64,000 nucleotides of DNA. Source: Rhodospirillaceae bacterium (GTDB lineage: Bacteria > Pseudomonadota > Alphaproteobacteria > Rhodospirillales > Rhodospirillaceae). Of this stretch, positions 8,415-16,480 are shown one piece after another. Location: assembly GCA_002737725.1 (NCBI GenBank), contig NSIP01000002.1:124001-188000 (forward strand), given 5' to 3'. Numbering within the stretch: the first letter of the stretch is position 1; each line of letters opens with the position of its first letter. Made by a program: the position numbers and the translations under genes. Under the pieces are notes generated by a model that saw only the letters and a program-made list of their open reading frames with translations, made no database searches and was not told the origin of the DNA.

Positions 8415-9635
8415 TTAGGCGACGGCTTCTGATCGTCGATAAGAGTTGATCAGAGCGTTGTCCATCAAAAAGGCGCGGTGTTTGTCAGGATCAGCAATGA
8501 TAGCCTGCATGTCACGCAGTGCCTCGCGCCGCTTGGCGGGGTCGCTTTCGCGATGCCGACGGTAATTGGCATCCGAGGTCGAGTGAATATCATCAATGGC
8601 GGCACTTCGCCGTTGGCGGGTGTATCGGTCGAAGAGTGCTTCTGCGGGCGCACCCTCTGCGATGGCGATGAGCTTTGTTGTGAGATTAAAGACGTCTTGT
8701 ACCCCGCCGTTCATGCCGAAGCCTCCCGCCGGACTATTCAAATGAGCTGCGTCGCCCGCGAGTAAAATGCGCCCGATGTTAAATGTCTCGGCCACGCGTT
8801 TATGCACGCGATAGAGCCGTGCGGTCATTAGGGAGAACGGCGCACCGGCAGGGCAAATCTTGGCGAGTTTCGCTTGAACGATCCCATCGGACAGCGTGTC
8901 TTCATCGAGGCTGTCGGGCGGCGGTGACCAGCCAACGCGCCACATAAAGCGTGTATGAAACATGCTAAAGGGCCCAAAATCGGACCAGAAATAATTAACA
9001 CCCAGCATCGCGGGCATGTGCTCGTGGAAAGCAAAGGGGGTGCCCACCGTGAATGACACGGCGGGGTATGTTTCACCTTTAAATCCGACGCCAAGTTTTG
9101 TGCGAATGGCGGACGTTGCGCCGTCAGCAGCAATCAACCACGCGCCGGTGATGATTTCGGTTTTGTCATCACGAATAAACGTTGCACTGACGTTGTTTGT
9201 GGTTTGCGAAACCTCGCTCACATCGGCGCCGAAGATCAGCGACCCCGGCGCTTCTTTTTCAAGTGCTGCTGCGGCCAGCGTGACGAGATTGAATTGCTCG
9301 CATTGTAGCCGGTAGGGGTAGCGTGTTTGATCTGCAATCAAACCATAATCAAAAATCGCCGCCTCGCCGGTTTCATAGATGCGATACTGCCAAAGAGGTG
9401 ATGGTCGACCAAGTTCATGCAGGCGCGCGGTGAGACCCAGCGTGTCGAGAAGCTCCAGCGTTGGGGCATGGAAGGTTGAGGCCCGCGGTTCAGAGTGCAG
9501 GGCCTCGGCTTTTTCCAGCACGGTGACGGCGATGCCCGCGCGCGCCAGCCGCAAAGCGGCAACCAGGCCAACCGGCCCAGCGCCGACGATGAGAACGCGG
9601 TCTTTTTTCGGCGAGCCCACGCCCAGAGTTACCAT
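8415..9635 (-). CDS. FAD-dependent monooxygenase, aromatic-ring hydroxylase (PHBH) family
   Basis: The 406 aa flavoprotein has all three PHBH-family signatures: the dinucleotide-binding VLIVGAGPVGLVAALRLARAG (Gly18, 20, 23), the DG motif AADGATSAIRTKLG (Asp171), and the second FAD motif GRILLAGDAAHLNSPAGG (GDAAH at 294-298). These enzymes hydroxylate aromatic or related rings with NAD(P)H and oxygen in the cytoplasm. It is slightly shorter than multi-domain phenol hydroxylases and lacks their thioredoxin-like C-terminus. Its ATG lies inside the end of the SDR gene (overlap 9629-9635) and the VOC gene follows after 15 bp. It is the clearest pointer to a ring-oxidising role for the run. Confidence 0.92.
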   Translation of the reverse strand: MVTLGVGSPKKDRVLIVGAGPVGLVAALRLARAGIAVTVLEKAEALHSEPRASTFHAPTLELLDTLGLTARLHELGRPSPLWQYRIYETGEAAIFDYGLIADQTRYPYRLQCEQFNLVTLAAAALEKEAPGSLIFGADVSEVSQTTNNVSATFIRDDKTEIITGAWLIAADGATSAIRTKLGVGFKGETYPAVSFTVGTPFAFHEHMPAMLGVNYFWSDFGPFSMFHTRFMWRVGWSPPPDSLDEDTLSDGIVQAKLAKICPAGAPFSLMTARLYRVHKRVAETFNIGRILLAGDAAHLNSPAGGFGMNGGVQDVFNLTTKLIAIAEGAPAEALFDRYTRQRRSAAIDDIHSTSDANYRRHRESDPAKRREALRDMQAIIADPDKHRAFLMDNALINSYRRSEAVA

Positions 9636-10423
9636 GGCAGCGGCGCCCCATCAAAGTTGAAGAAGGTCGCTGTTTTCTCCACCGTCAAGGTTTCCATAAT
9701 GGCGCTGAGTTCCTTCACTGCCAGTTCCGTAGTGCGCAAGGGCATACGACCGCGGGCAGCGGCCATCATGTCAGTGTCCACAGGGCCGGGGTTGATCAGG
9801 GCAATGCTAATTCCCCTGTCCTTCAGGGCATAGGAAACGTTCTTCATCACCATGTTCACAGCGGCTTTGCTGCCACGGTAAAACGGCTGACGGTTCGACG
9901 TGACACCGGCGATGGAGCCTTCGCTTGATGTCACCACCATCACTTTTTTCTGTTTGCTCATGGCCAAATGCTCTGTGAAGGCTTCGGTTATCTTCAGCGG
10001 CCCGCGCACGTTGGTATTCATCACGTCATCAAAGCTTGCGTAATCGATGGTTCCAAATCGTTGCTTTTCGGGTGAGCCCGTGATGCCAGCATTGTTAATG
10101 AGAATGTCGATAGCTTGCCCTTTATATTTCGCAGCCAGCGCATCGATAGCTGCAAGATCAGTCACATCCAAGGCCTCAACCACAATATCTTTGTCGACTT
10201 TTGCCAGGGCATTCAGTTCAGTTGCTTCGGCAGGCTTGCGGGCTGTCGCGATCACTTTGTAACCCTTGGCAGCATATTGGCGCGCGAATTCCAGCCCAAT
10301 GCCACGGTTTGCGCCGGTGACCAGAACTGTGCCAGAATCGCCAGCTTGGCCGGTCGTTGCCATTAAGGCGCTTGCGGCTAACAATGCGCCACCAAGCGTG
10401 AGGCCTTTCAAAACTTTCAGCAT
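9629..10423 (-). CDS. Exported short-chain dehydrogenase/reductase
   Basis: An upstream frame reaches 10471, but a GGAG seven bases before the ATG at 10423 favours that start (264 aa). The N-terminus MLKVLKGLTLGGALLAASAL followed by ATTGQAGDSG looks like a Sec signal peptide, unusual for an SDR. Then come the cofactor motif VLVTGANRGIGLEFARQYA, NNAG, a catalytic serine (VVTSSEGS) and YRGSK (Tyr, Lys). Cofactor use outside the cytoplasm would be surprising, so the segment may be a membrane anchor facing inwards. The paralogue at 53903-54676 has the same layout and a matching C-terminus (FNFDGAPLPW versus LNYNGEAIPW). This is the first gene of the minus-strand run. Confidence 0.87.
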   Translation of the reverse strand: MLKVLKGLTLGGALLAASALMATTGQAGDSGTVLVTGANRGIGLEFARQYAAKGYKVIATARKPAEATELNALAKVDKDIVVEALDVTDLAAIDALAAKYKGQAIDILINNAGITGSPEKQRFGTIDYASFDDVMNTNVRGPLKITEAFTEHLAMSKQKKVMVVTSSEGSIAGVTSNRQPFYRGSKAAVNMVMKNVSYALKDRGISIALINPGPVDTDMMAAARGRMPLRTTELAVKELSAIMETLTVEKTATFFNFDGAPLPW

Positions 10424-10620
10424 GACACCCTCCATTATTTTAGATTTATGAGTCGTTAGCGCAATTAGCATGAGCTTGCCATCTTGCCCAGGTCCCGTTC
10501 ACTGAGTGGATTTGTTGCGCGTTGGCCTGACACCAGCACTCCCGCTGGCCAAAAGAATTCCTTATAGTAACCTTATCAATGAATTCGCATTTCGCGCGAC
10601 TCCGGGGGAGACCACGACCG
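10424..10620. promoter_or_regulatory. Divergent promoter region between the SDR-led run and the NTT-like transporter
   Basis: The 197 bp between two divergent starts must hold promoters for both directions. The only pattern I can point to is a spaced inverted repeat, TTGGCC at 10522-10527 and GGCCAA at 10547-10552, a possible operator. A purine-rich GGGGGAG ribosome site precedes the ATG at 10621. I could not assign -35 and -10 boxes with confidence. Confidence 0.35.
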
Positions 10621-11937
10621 ATGACCGCTCAGCCAACCTTTATTCAACGCCAACTTGCGCGCGTGTCCAAGGTCGAGCCGCAGGAAGCCGCCGCCGTGCT
10701 AGCGGCCTTCTTCCTGTTCTTTTTTGTGCTCGGCAGTTATTTCGCTGTCCGCCCCGTCCGTGAAACGATTGGTACACTTCTCGGTCGTGCTTATGTGGCC
10801 GATCTTTGGCTTTATACAGCCCTGTTCTCAATCGCAATTGTGCCCATTTATGGCTGGCTGGTAGGGCACGTCCGGCGCAGCATTCTCTTGCCGAGTGTTT
10901 ATGGTTTCGTGGCCGTGGTGATGGTGGGCATCGGCATATCTTTAAGTGCGGATGAGTCAAATCGCGCGACGGGCGCTTTTTTCTATGTCTTTATTAGTGT
11001 TCTCAACCTCATGCTCGTATCGGTCTTCTGGAGTTTCCTCTTGGAAATGTTCTCCAGCGAACAGACTAAGCGCTTGTTTGGATTTATCGCGGCTGGCGGA
11101 ACCTTAGGCGCGTTGATTGGGCCTTTGACCACGCGCCTCTTTGCTGAGGCTATCGGCACATCTGGTATTCTTTATATTGGCGCCGCGGGCTTTGTTGGTG
11201 CGATTCTTTGCCAACGCATTTTGCTGGGCATTTGGAAACCGCAGCAGGTCGTGGCGGCATCGGCTACCGCAGCAGGAGTTGCGCGTGGCACCGACAAAGC
11301 GGTCGGCGGCAACCCGTTTGCTGGAATCACAATTGTTTTGAAGTCTCCCTATCTTTTGGGGATCGCTTCATTTGTGGTCTTGTTATCGACGGCTAATACG
11401 ATTCTTTATTTTGAGCAATTACGCATCGTCGAGGAAACGTTTTCTGAAACCTCACGCCGTACGGAAGTCTTTGCCAATATCGACCTTATTGTTCAATCAC
11501 TCACCATCTTCACGCAGCTTTTTCTCACTGGTCGTATTGCTTCAAAACTAGGCGTGCGCGCCCTGCTGACGTTCTTACCGATTGCTATGGTTTTTGGGTT
11601 CTTGATGCTGGCTGCCTTTCACGCCTTTGCGGTGTTGGCCGTTGTGTTTGTGCTCCGCCGTTGGGGCGAGTACGCCTTCATTCGCCCGGGTCGTGAAATG
11701 TTGTTTAGCAAGCTCGATACCGAGGCAAAATATAAGGCCAAAAACTTCATCGACGTTCCGGTGTATCGCGCAGCTGATTATGTTGGGGCTCAGGCGAAGA
11801 CGGCGATTGATGCATTGACCATGTCCCCGACGGTTGCGGTCCTTATAGGTGCCGTTTTGGCGGGGATATGGGCATTCAATGGCTGGATGCTGGGCAAAAA
11901 ACACGATAGACCGGTTGAGCCCAAAACTCGTCACTAA
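10621..11937 (+). CDS. MFS-like transporter related to NTP/NDP exchange (AAA/NTT) carriers
   Basis: The start at 10621 is chosen for its GGGGGAG ribosome site. The 438 aa protein is very hydrophobic with about 12 membrane segments. The first loop after helix 1 reads GSYFAVRPVRETIGTLLG, close to the positively charged segment of ATP:ADP antiporter-like proteins, and a central loop of about 200-235 links two six-helix halves. In free-living bacteria this family is common and its substrate usually unknown, so nucleotide exchange should not be assumed. It is divergent from the SDR-led run and may export or import a compound of that route. The C-terminus is a short basic tail. Confidence 0.8.
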   Translation: MTAQPTFIQRQLARVSKVEPQEAAAVLAAFFLFFFVLGSYFAVRPVRETIGTLLGRAYVADLWLYTALFSIAIVPIYGWLVGHVRRSILLPSVYGFVAVVMVGIGISLSADESNRATGAFFYVFISVLNLMLVSVFWSFLLEMFSSEQTKRLFGFIAAGGTLGALIGPLTTRLFAEAIGTSGILYIGAAGFVGAILCQRILLGIWKPQQVVAASATAAGVARGTDKAVGGNPFAGITIVLKSPYLLGIASFVVLLSTANTILYFEQLRIVEETFSETSRRTEVFANIDLIVQSLTIFTQLFLTGRIASKLGVRALLTFLPIAMVFGFLMLAAFHAFAVLAVVFVLRRWGEYAFIRPGREMLFSKLDTEAKYKAKNFIDVPVYRAADYVGAQAKTAIDALTMSPTVAVLIGAVLAGIWAFNGWMLGKKHDRPVEPKTRH

Positions 11938-11978
11938 TCTGTGACGACTGGGCCTTTGGCCTCCTATAACTATTCTTG

Positions 11979-12012
11979 TCGAGGCGGTTATTGATCACAG
12001 TAATCGCCTCGA
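11979..12012. terminator. Imperfect hairpin downstream of the NTT-like transporter
   Basis: TCGAGGCG (11979-11986) is repeated inverted as CGCCTCGA (12005-12012) around an 18-base loop; three more pairs (TTA/TAA) are possible. It lies between the transporter stop and the start of the decayed NAD(P)-binding gene. There is no following T-run, so it may be a factor-dependent terminator or an operator for the downstream gene. Confidence 0.35.
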
Positions 12013-12051
12013 ATCATTCTACACCATTACTTCACGGGGAAGGGGCCACGC

Positions 12052-12870
12052 ATGTTCAACCGTCGTTCTCTCATTGCTACCGTTGCCATGTTCAGCTTCA
12101 TGGCCCATTGCGGCAACGTCACCATCAATAAAGCTGTGGCCCAAGAAGGTGCAGCCAAGCCCGCGCCGGTGCTGCCATCGATGAAGGGCGAGACGATTGT
12201 GGTCGCAGGCACGACAGGTCGCAGTGGCAAGGTGATCGTGGAGTTACTGAAGGCCGAGGGTGTCAAAGTGCGCGCCTTCTCGCGCAACATTGAAAAAGTA
12301 AAAACTGAGGTTCCGGGCGTCGAGTAGATTTCTGCCGACGTCAAAGACGCCAAGGGCATCAAGGGCATTGCCAAAGGCGCAGACCGTATGGTCATCGCGC
12401 TCGGCTCGAACAGTTTTAAAGATCCCTCCAACAAGCCCGAGCTCGTCGATAACAAAGGCGTGGCTTTGCTCACCGACGAGGCGAAGGCGGCGGGCGTAAA
12501 GCAGGTTGTGTTGATTTCATCGGCAGGTGTGACCAAAGCTAAGCCCGGCGAGGGAGATTTCGCAAAAATCATGTACAACGTGATGAGCAGCAAGCTTGAG
12601 GGCGAGAATTATCTGCGCAAAAGCGGCCTCAGCTAAACCATCTTGCGTCCTGTCGGCTTGTGGGACAAACCGGCTGGGCAGTTCGGCATCGCGTTCTTGC
12701 AGGGCGATGTGCCAGTTTCGGGCATGATCGTGCGCACCGATGTCGCCGCAGTCGCAGTCAATTCCCTGAATAACCCCGAGGCCAAGAATAAAACTTTTAC
12801 GTTGTTCAATGTGGCCCAGCCACAACTTGATGCTTGGAAATCTGCGCTCGGTGCGGTCGCGGCGGATTAA
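12052..12870 (+). pseudogene. Exported NAD(P)-binding atypical SDR, broken by in-frame TAG and TAA
   Basis: One frame of 273 codons covers the whole gene, with TAG at 12325-12327 and TAA at 12634-12636. Before the first stop are a signal-like N-terminus (NRRSLIATVAMFSFMAHCGN) and the NAD(P)-binding segment IVVAGTTGRSGKVIVELL. Between the stops are ADRMVIALGSNSF and KQVVLISSAGVTKA. After the second is TILRPVGLWDKPAGQFGIAF, the usual motif following the catalytic region of NmrA/atypical SDR proteins, where SGL-x-YTILRP is normally read through. The second stop replaces a residue near that tyrosine. A GGGAAGGGG ribosome site still precedes the ATG. Two separate stops make a sequencing slip unlikely; the gene is decaying. 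It converges on the broken GNAT gene. Confidence 0.85.
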
Positions 12871-12871
12871 A

Positions 12872-13301
12872 CTATCCGTTCAGCCGTTTCTTGAAGCTGA
12901 CCATGGTGTAGAAAAGCTTGCGATGGAGCGTGAGACTTTTTACGCGCCACCCGCGCCCCTTGTCGGCCCAGCGCCCTTTCTGCGTGGCTTAAGGTTACCG
13001 CGCCCACGCCCGCGCCACGATGTGTTTGCGCCATCCAAAGGTCGGTAATCTTGTCGAAGAATATACTGCCTTTGGGCGTGTATGCAGTCACACCAATCAG
13101 CTCACCGTTCTTGAATGCGCCGAGGGTTCCGCCAATGGGCTATGCCGCTTTCAGGGCCTTACGGTTTTTCCACTGAAAGAGACGTTAGAGTTGAGGGATG
13201 TCGGGTATGAAAGCATCGACCAAGGCTGCGCGTTTAAGAGCCGTTGCCTGTCGAAAGTCAGATTTCCGCAATTGACGGACCTCGAACTGAAGCGAGATCA
13301 C
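12872..13301 (-). pseudogene. Second decayed GNAT acetyltransferase
   Basis: From a GTG at 13301 that overlaps the VOC gene stop (GTGA) the frame reads FEVRQLRKSDFRQATALKRA, meets a TAA near 13188 and a TAG near 13140, then gives GAFKNGELIGVTAYTP and TDLWMAQTHRGAGVGA, which is the core strand and the acetyl-CoA loop of GNAT enzymes. After RQGARV the expected C-terminus (RVKSLTLHRKLFYTMVSFKK) continues in another frame to a TAG at 12872-12874, so one frameshift is also present. Two stops plus a frameshift show a dead gene. It was once coupled to the VOC gene upstream, like the GNAT gene at 7-468. Confidence 0.8.
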
Positions 13302-14185
13302 ACCGGCGTGCTTTCATCAACAAAAAGCAACACTGCACCGCACGCCTGTTCAGGCTTTAGCCACACACTTTTTTCGCCTGAAACCTGAAACGGGATATGT
13401 TTGCTCGTCAGAAATGCGCGCGTTGCTGTGATGTCTTTCACTTTGATGGCAAAAGATGCAAAGCAGGGTGGGGCAGGCAGTTTTGCGCCAGGGCAAATGG
13501 CGGTCATTCCTTTTGGTGTCATGGCCACGAAACGCTGCTGCTTCAGGGTGATGAAGTGGCCCATAGGGAAAGAGCGCACGGTTGCCCCCGGCAGGCGCTT
13601 ATAGCGCGCAACGGCATCATCAATGTCGTTCACCAGCGCGCCCACGCCCCGCAATCCGGACGCGCCATTGGCATGGTTTGTCATGGTGGGAATGAAAACT
13701 AACTCGGGCGTTTGGTGCTCAACGACGCAGGCAAAGCCCTCGCTGGCAATTGATTCGGGGATTTGGAACCATTCAAAGTCGGCCACACCGCGCACACCGC
13801 CAGCATTCACCTCGCGTGAGGCATGCCGAATGGGTGGCATGACAACGCCGAATTTGGCCATGTCATCCCAGCTGGCTTGCGCACTATCAGCACGGAACGC
13901 CAGAATATGCAGCCCTTCGTGTTTCGCGATCCAGCTGTCGAGATGGTTTCCTTGGCCTGGGCGGTCGACGGCGGTCAGTTCCAAGTAGGTGTCAGGAAAG
14001 ATGACATGGGCCGATTTCTGGCCCAGCGGAACCGGGTTCCCGTCGGGGTCGGGCTGAGTCAGCGGCACTGGTTCGGTTACGGCAAAGCCGAGCGCCCTGA
14101 ATGTGGCGACCATCTTTTGAATGTCGCTTCCCACCAGACCGATATGGTCGATCGTTGTTTCGCTTGCCTGAATACGTGTTGTCAT
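13298..14185 (-). CDS. VOC / glyoxalase-like protein
   Basis: The start at 14185 (MTTRIQASETTIDHIGLVGS) is preferred; the frame continues to 14275 but that stretch is not family-like and would overlap the divergent transporter start. The 295 aa protein has an N-terminal module of the glyoxalase-like type (IDHIGLVGSDIQKMVATFRA, then HVIFPDTYLELTAV) and a weaker second module ending KDITATRAFLTSKHIPFQVS. The substrate is unknown. The stop overlaps the start of the dead GNAT gene by four bases. Confidence 0.82.
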   Translation of the reverse strand: MTTRIQASETTIDHIGLVGSDIQKMVATFRALGFAVTEPVPLTQPDPDGNPVPLGQKSAHVIFPDTYLELTAVDRPGQGNHLDSWIAKHEGLHILAFRADSAQASWDDMAKFGVVMPPIRHASREVNAGGVRGVADFEWFQIPESIASEGFACVVEHQTPELVFIPTMTNHANGASGLRGVGALVNDIDDAVARYKRLPGATVRSFPMGHFITLKQQRFVAMTPKGMTAICPGAKLPAPPCFASFAIKVKDITATRAFLTSKHIPFQVSGEKSVWLKPEQACGAVLLFVDESTPV

Positions 14186-14235
14186 GCCCAATTCATGCCA
14201 GATTTGTGGCTTGGGGGCCAAGGGGGACCAGAACA

Positions 14236-15573
14236 GTGTCGAACGTTTCACAAGATCAAGCCGCCGGCACCTCAACCGAGGATTATCCCAGCGAAACCTA
14301 CGCCTGGTACGTGGTGGCGGTTTTGGTGTTCGCGTACACGGTCTCCTATGTTGATCGCACCATCCTGACCTTGATGGTCAAGCCCATCCGCGAAACGTTG
14401 GGCATCAGTGATGTGCAAATCAGCCTGCTGCACGGGTTGGCCTTCGCTATTTTTTATACGGTGCTAGGGGTGCCGCTGGGGTGGTTGGCTGATCGTGGTA
14501 ATCGCACCAAAATCATTGCCGGCGGCATTTTTGTCTGGAGCATGATGACGGCCCTGTGCGGCCTGGCGCGCTCCTTTAGCCAAATGTTCTTGGCGCGCGT
14601 TGGGGTTGGTGTCGGCGAAGCAGCGCTGTCGCCAGCGGCTTATTCGATGATCAACGACTATTTCCGACCACAACGGCGCACCTTGGCCATCAGTATCTAT
14701 GCCACGGGCGTTTACATTGGTTCTGGCCTGGCTTTGATTGTCGGCGGTAGCGTGATCGCCATTACGCCCTCGTTGGAACTGCTAGTCGTGGGCCACCTCG
14801 AGCCTTGGCAAGTCGTCTTTCTCGCCGTTGGCCTACCGGGCCTTTTGGTTGCCGCGCTGATGCTCACGGTCAAAGAGCCCAAACGACGCGGGTTGATGAA
14901 GGGAGGGCAACCGACGATTAAAGAAACGTTGGCCTTTATGCGTGCGCGCTTCGCGATTTATGGATTTCACTTTCTGGGCTTCTCAATGCTAACGATGTTG
15001 TGGAGCGGCTGTGCGGCCTGGATCCCGACATTCTTTGCACGGACCTTCGAATGGACCCCTGCCCAAATGGGCCCGATCTTTGGCACAATTGTTGCCATCT
15101 TCGGAACGATTGGTCTCATATCCGGCGGCGCCTTTGCCGAAAAGCTCAAGCACAGCGGCAAGACCGATGGCAATATCCGTGTGGGTGTCATCTCCGCCGT
15201 TGTCCTGTTGCCATTGGGCGTTTTGGCACCGCTCATGCCCTCCGCTGAACTGGCAATGACGGTCTATGCTGCTTTTGTCTTTTTTTCGAGCCTGCCCTTT
15301 GGCGCGGCGGCTGCGGCCTTGCAAGAGATTACGCCCAACCAAATGCGTGGTCAGGTTTCAGCCTTGTATTTGTTTGTGGTTAATCTCACGGGCATTGGTA
15401 TCGGCCCCACGATTGTGGCCTCGATCACGCAGTATGGATTTGGTGATGATTTGGCGTTGAAATATTCACTGTCGATCACTGCGGGCATTGCGGCTGTTCT
15501 GGCGGCTGTCTTGCTGACATTGTGCTTAAAGCCTTATCGTGAAAGTGTTGCCATGGCACGCGACTGGATCTAA
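14236..15573 (+). CDS. MFS transporter, Spinster (Spns)-like
   Basis: The GTG at 14236 has an AAGGGGGA ribosome site and gives a 445 aa protein; the longer frame back to 14101 overlaps the divergent gene. About 12 membrane segments are present. Family hallmarks are YVDRTILTLMVKPIRETLGI in helix 1 and its loop, PLGWLADRGNRTKII between helices 2 and 3, and GVGEAALSPAAYSMINDYF in helix 4. Bacterial relatives are proton-driven carriers of mostly unknown organic substrates, often beside catabolic genes. It is divergent from the VOC gene with about 50 bp between starts. Confidence 0.88.
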   Translation: MSNVSQDQAAGTSTEDYPSETYAWYVVAVLVFAYTVSYVDRTILTLMVKPIRETLGISDVQISLLHGLAFAIFYTVLGVPLGWLADRGNRTKIIAGGIFVWSMMTALCGLARSFSQMFLARVGVGVGEAALSPAAYSMINDYFRPQRRTLAISIYATGVYIGSGLALIVGGSVIAITPSLELLVVGHLEPWQVVFLAVGLPGLLVAALMLTVKEPKRRGLMKGGQPTIKETLAFMRARFAIYGFHFLGFSMLTMLWSGCAAWIPTFFARTFEWTPAQMGPIFGTIVAIFGTIGLISGGAFAEKLKHSGKTDGNIRVGVISAVVLLPLGVLAPLMPSAELAMTVYAAFVFFSSLPFGAAAAALQEITPNQMRGQVSALYLFVVNLTGIGIGPTIVASITQYGFGDDLALKYSLSITAGIAAVLAAVLLTLCLKPYRESVAMARDWI

Positions 15574-15595
15574 CCAAAATGCAGGAGTCAAGGTC

Positions 15596-15845
15596 ATGAA
15601 GTTCAGGACTATTGTTATCTCAGCGTGTTGTGCGGTTATGGCCACAGGTGCGCTGGCGGTTGAGCGTCGTGGCGGTCTCAATCCCGAAGGATAAAAATAA
15701 GCCAGCCTCGGACATCAGCGATGGACGCTACATCGCACTGTTGGGAAAAATAGCACAGGGTTGGAAGGTCCTGCTTGATATTGATAATGGAGCGGTTGGG
15801 GCGGCGCCGGATCTGGCCGCTAAGCTCAAGAAAGAAATCGGGTAA
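15596..15845 (+). pseudogene. Remnant of a small secreted protein, frameshifted
   Basis: An ATG at 15596 opens a clear signal peptide (MKFRTIVISACCAVMATGAL) and stops at a TAA after GGLNPEG, near 15692. In another frame the sequence continues KDKNKPASDISDGRYIALLG and ends KLKKEIG with TAA at 15843-15845. A single frameshift near 15655-15690 would join them into a protein of about 80 residues. I do not recognise the family. It might instead be two unrelated chance frames, so confidence is low. Confidence 0.4.
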
Positions 15846-15860
15846 TAGGGAGCGGCGTCG

Positions 15861-16469
15861 ATGAAGGAAAATGTGAAATATCCGGGCTATATTGGAATTT
15901 CTGACGTTTCCACCACATCCTTCGAGCAGATGCGGGTAGAGGCCTATTTTGAAGGCCAGCCCTCCATCATGTTCGATGAGCCCGATGGCTTTGATATCGG
16001 TGACCCACCTGAGTTGCAGGGCCGCTCACGCGGCTGGTCGCCGGTTCACGCGCAGCTGGCGGCCCTTGCAGGGTGCACGTCGATCACGTGCGCGGTCGTT
16101 GCACGCGATATGAAGTTCAAATACAAAAGCATGAAAACGAAAATTCGGTCATTGATCGACATTCGCGGGTTTTTCTTCGATCTGCATTTGCAGCCGCAAT
16201 ACGAGCAGATCAACTTCGATCTTGTTTTTGACACCAAAGAATCGCCGAAGCGTATGAAAGCATTTGCCAATGAGGTTGATCGTCGTTGCCCGCAAATCGG
16301 CCTTTTTCATAAAGCCAAAATGCCGCTGGTTATGAGCTGGTATCGCGAAGGCCTAGCTAAACCGCTCCACGAGGATAGCTTTGATCTGCCCAAGGGCCCG
16401 ACGCCCGAGGAGAAGCTGATTGCTCAGGAAAAAGCAGCTGCTAAAATAAAAGCTAAAAAGAAGATATAA
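15861..16469 (+). CDS. OsmC-family protein
   Basis: The 202 aa protein shows the OsmC/Ohr layout: a beta-rich N-terminus, then the helix with the first redox cysteine in HAQLAALAGCTSITCAVVAR (Cys72), and a second cysteine in DRRCPQIGLFHKA (Cys143). Family members reduce organic or lipid hydroperoxides in the cytoplasm using these two thiols. The C-terminal 30 residues are an unusual Lys/Ala-rich tail (EKAAAKIKAKKKI) absent from classical OsmC. The crotonase gene follows after 11 bp, so the two are probably co-transcribed. Confidence 0.82.
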   Translation: MKENVKYPGYIGISDVSTTSFEQMRVEAYFEGQPSIMFDEPDGFDIGDPPELQGRSRGWSPVHAQLAALAGCTSITCAVVARDMKFKYKSMKTKIRSLIDIRGFFFDLHLQPQYEQINFDLVFDTKESPKRMKAFANEVDRRCPQIGLFHKAKMPLVMSWYREGLAKPLHEDSFDLPKGPTPEEKLIAQEKAAAKIKAKKKI

Positions 16470-16480
16470 ATCGGTCGACG

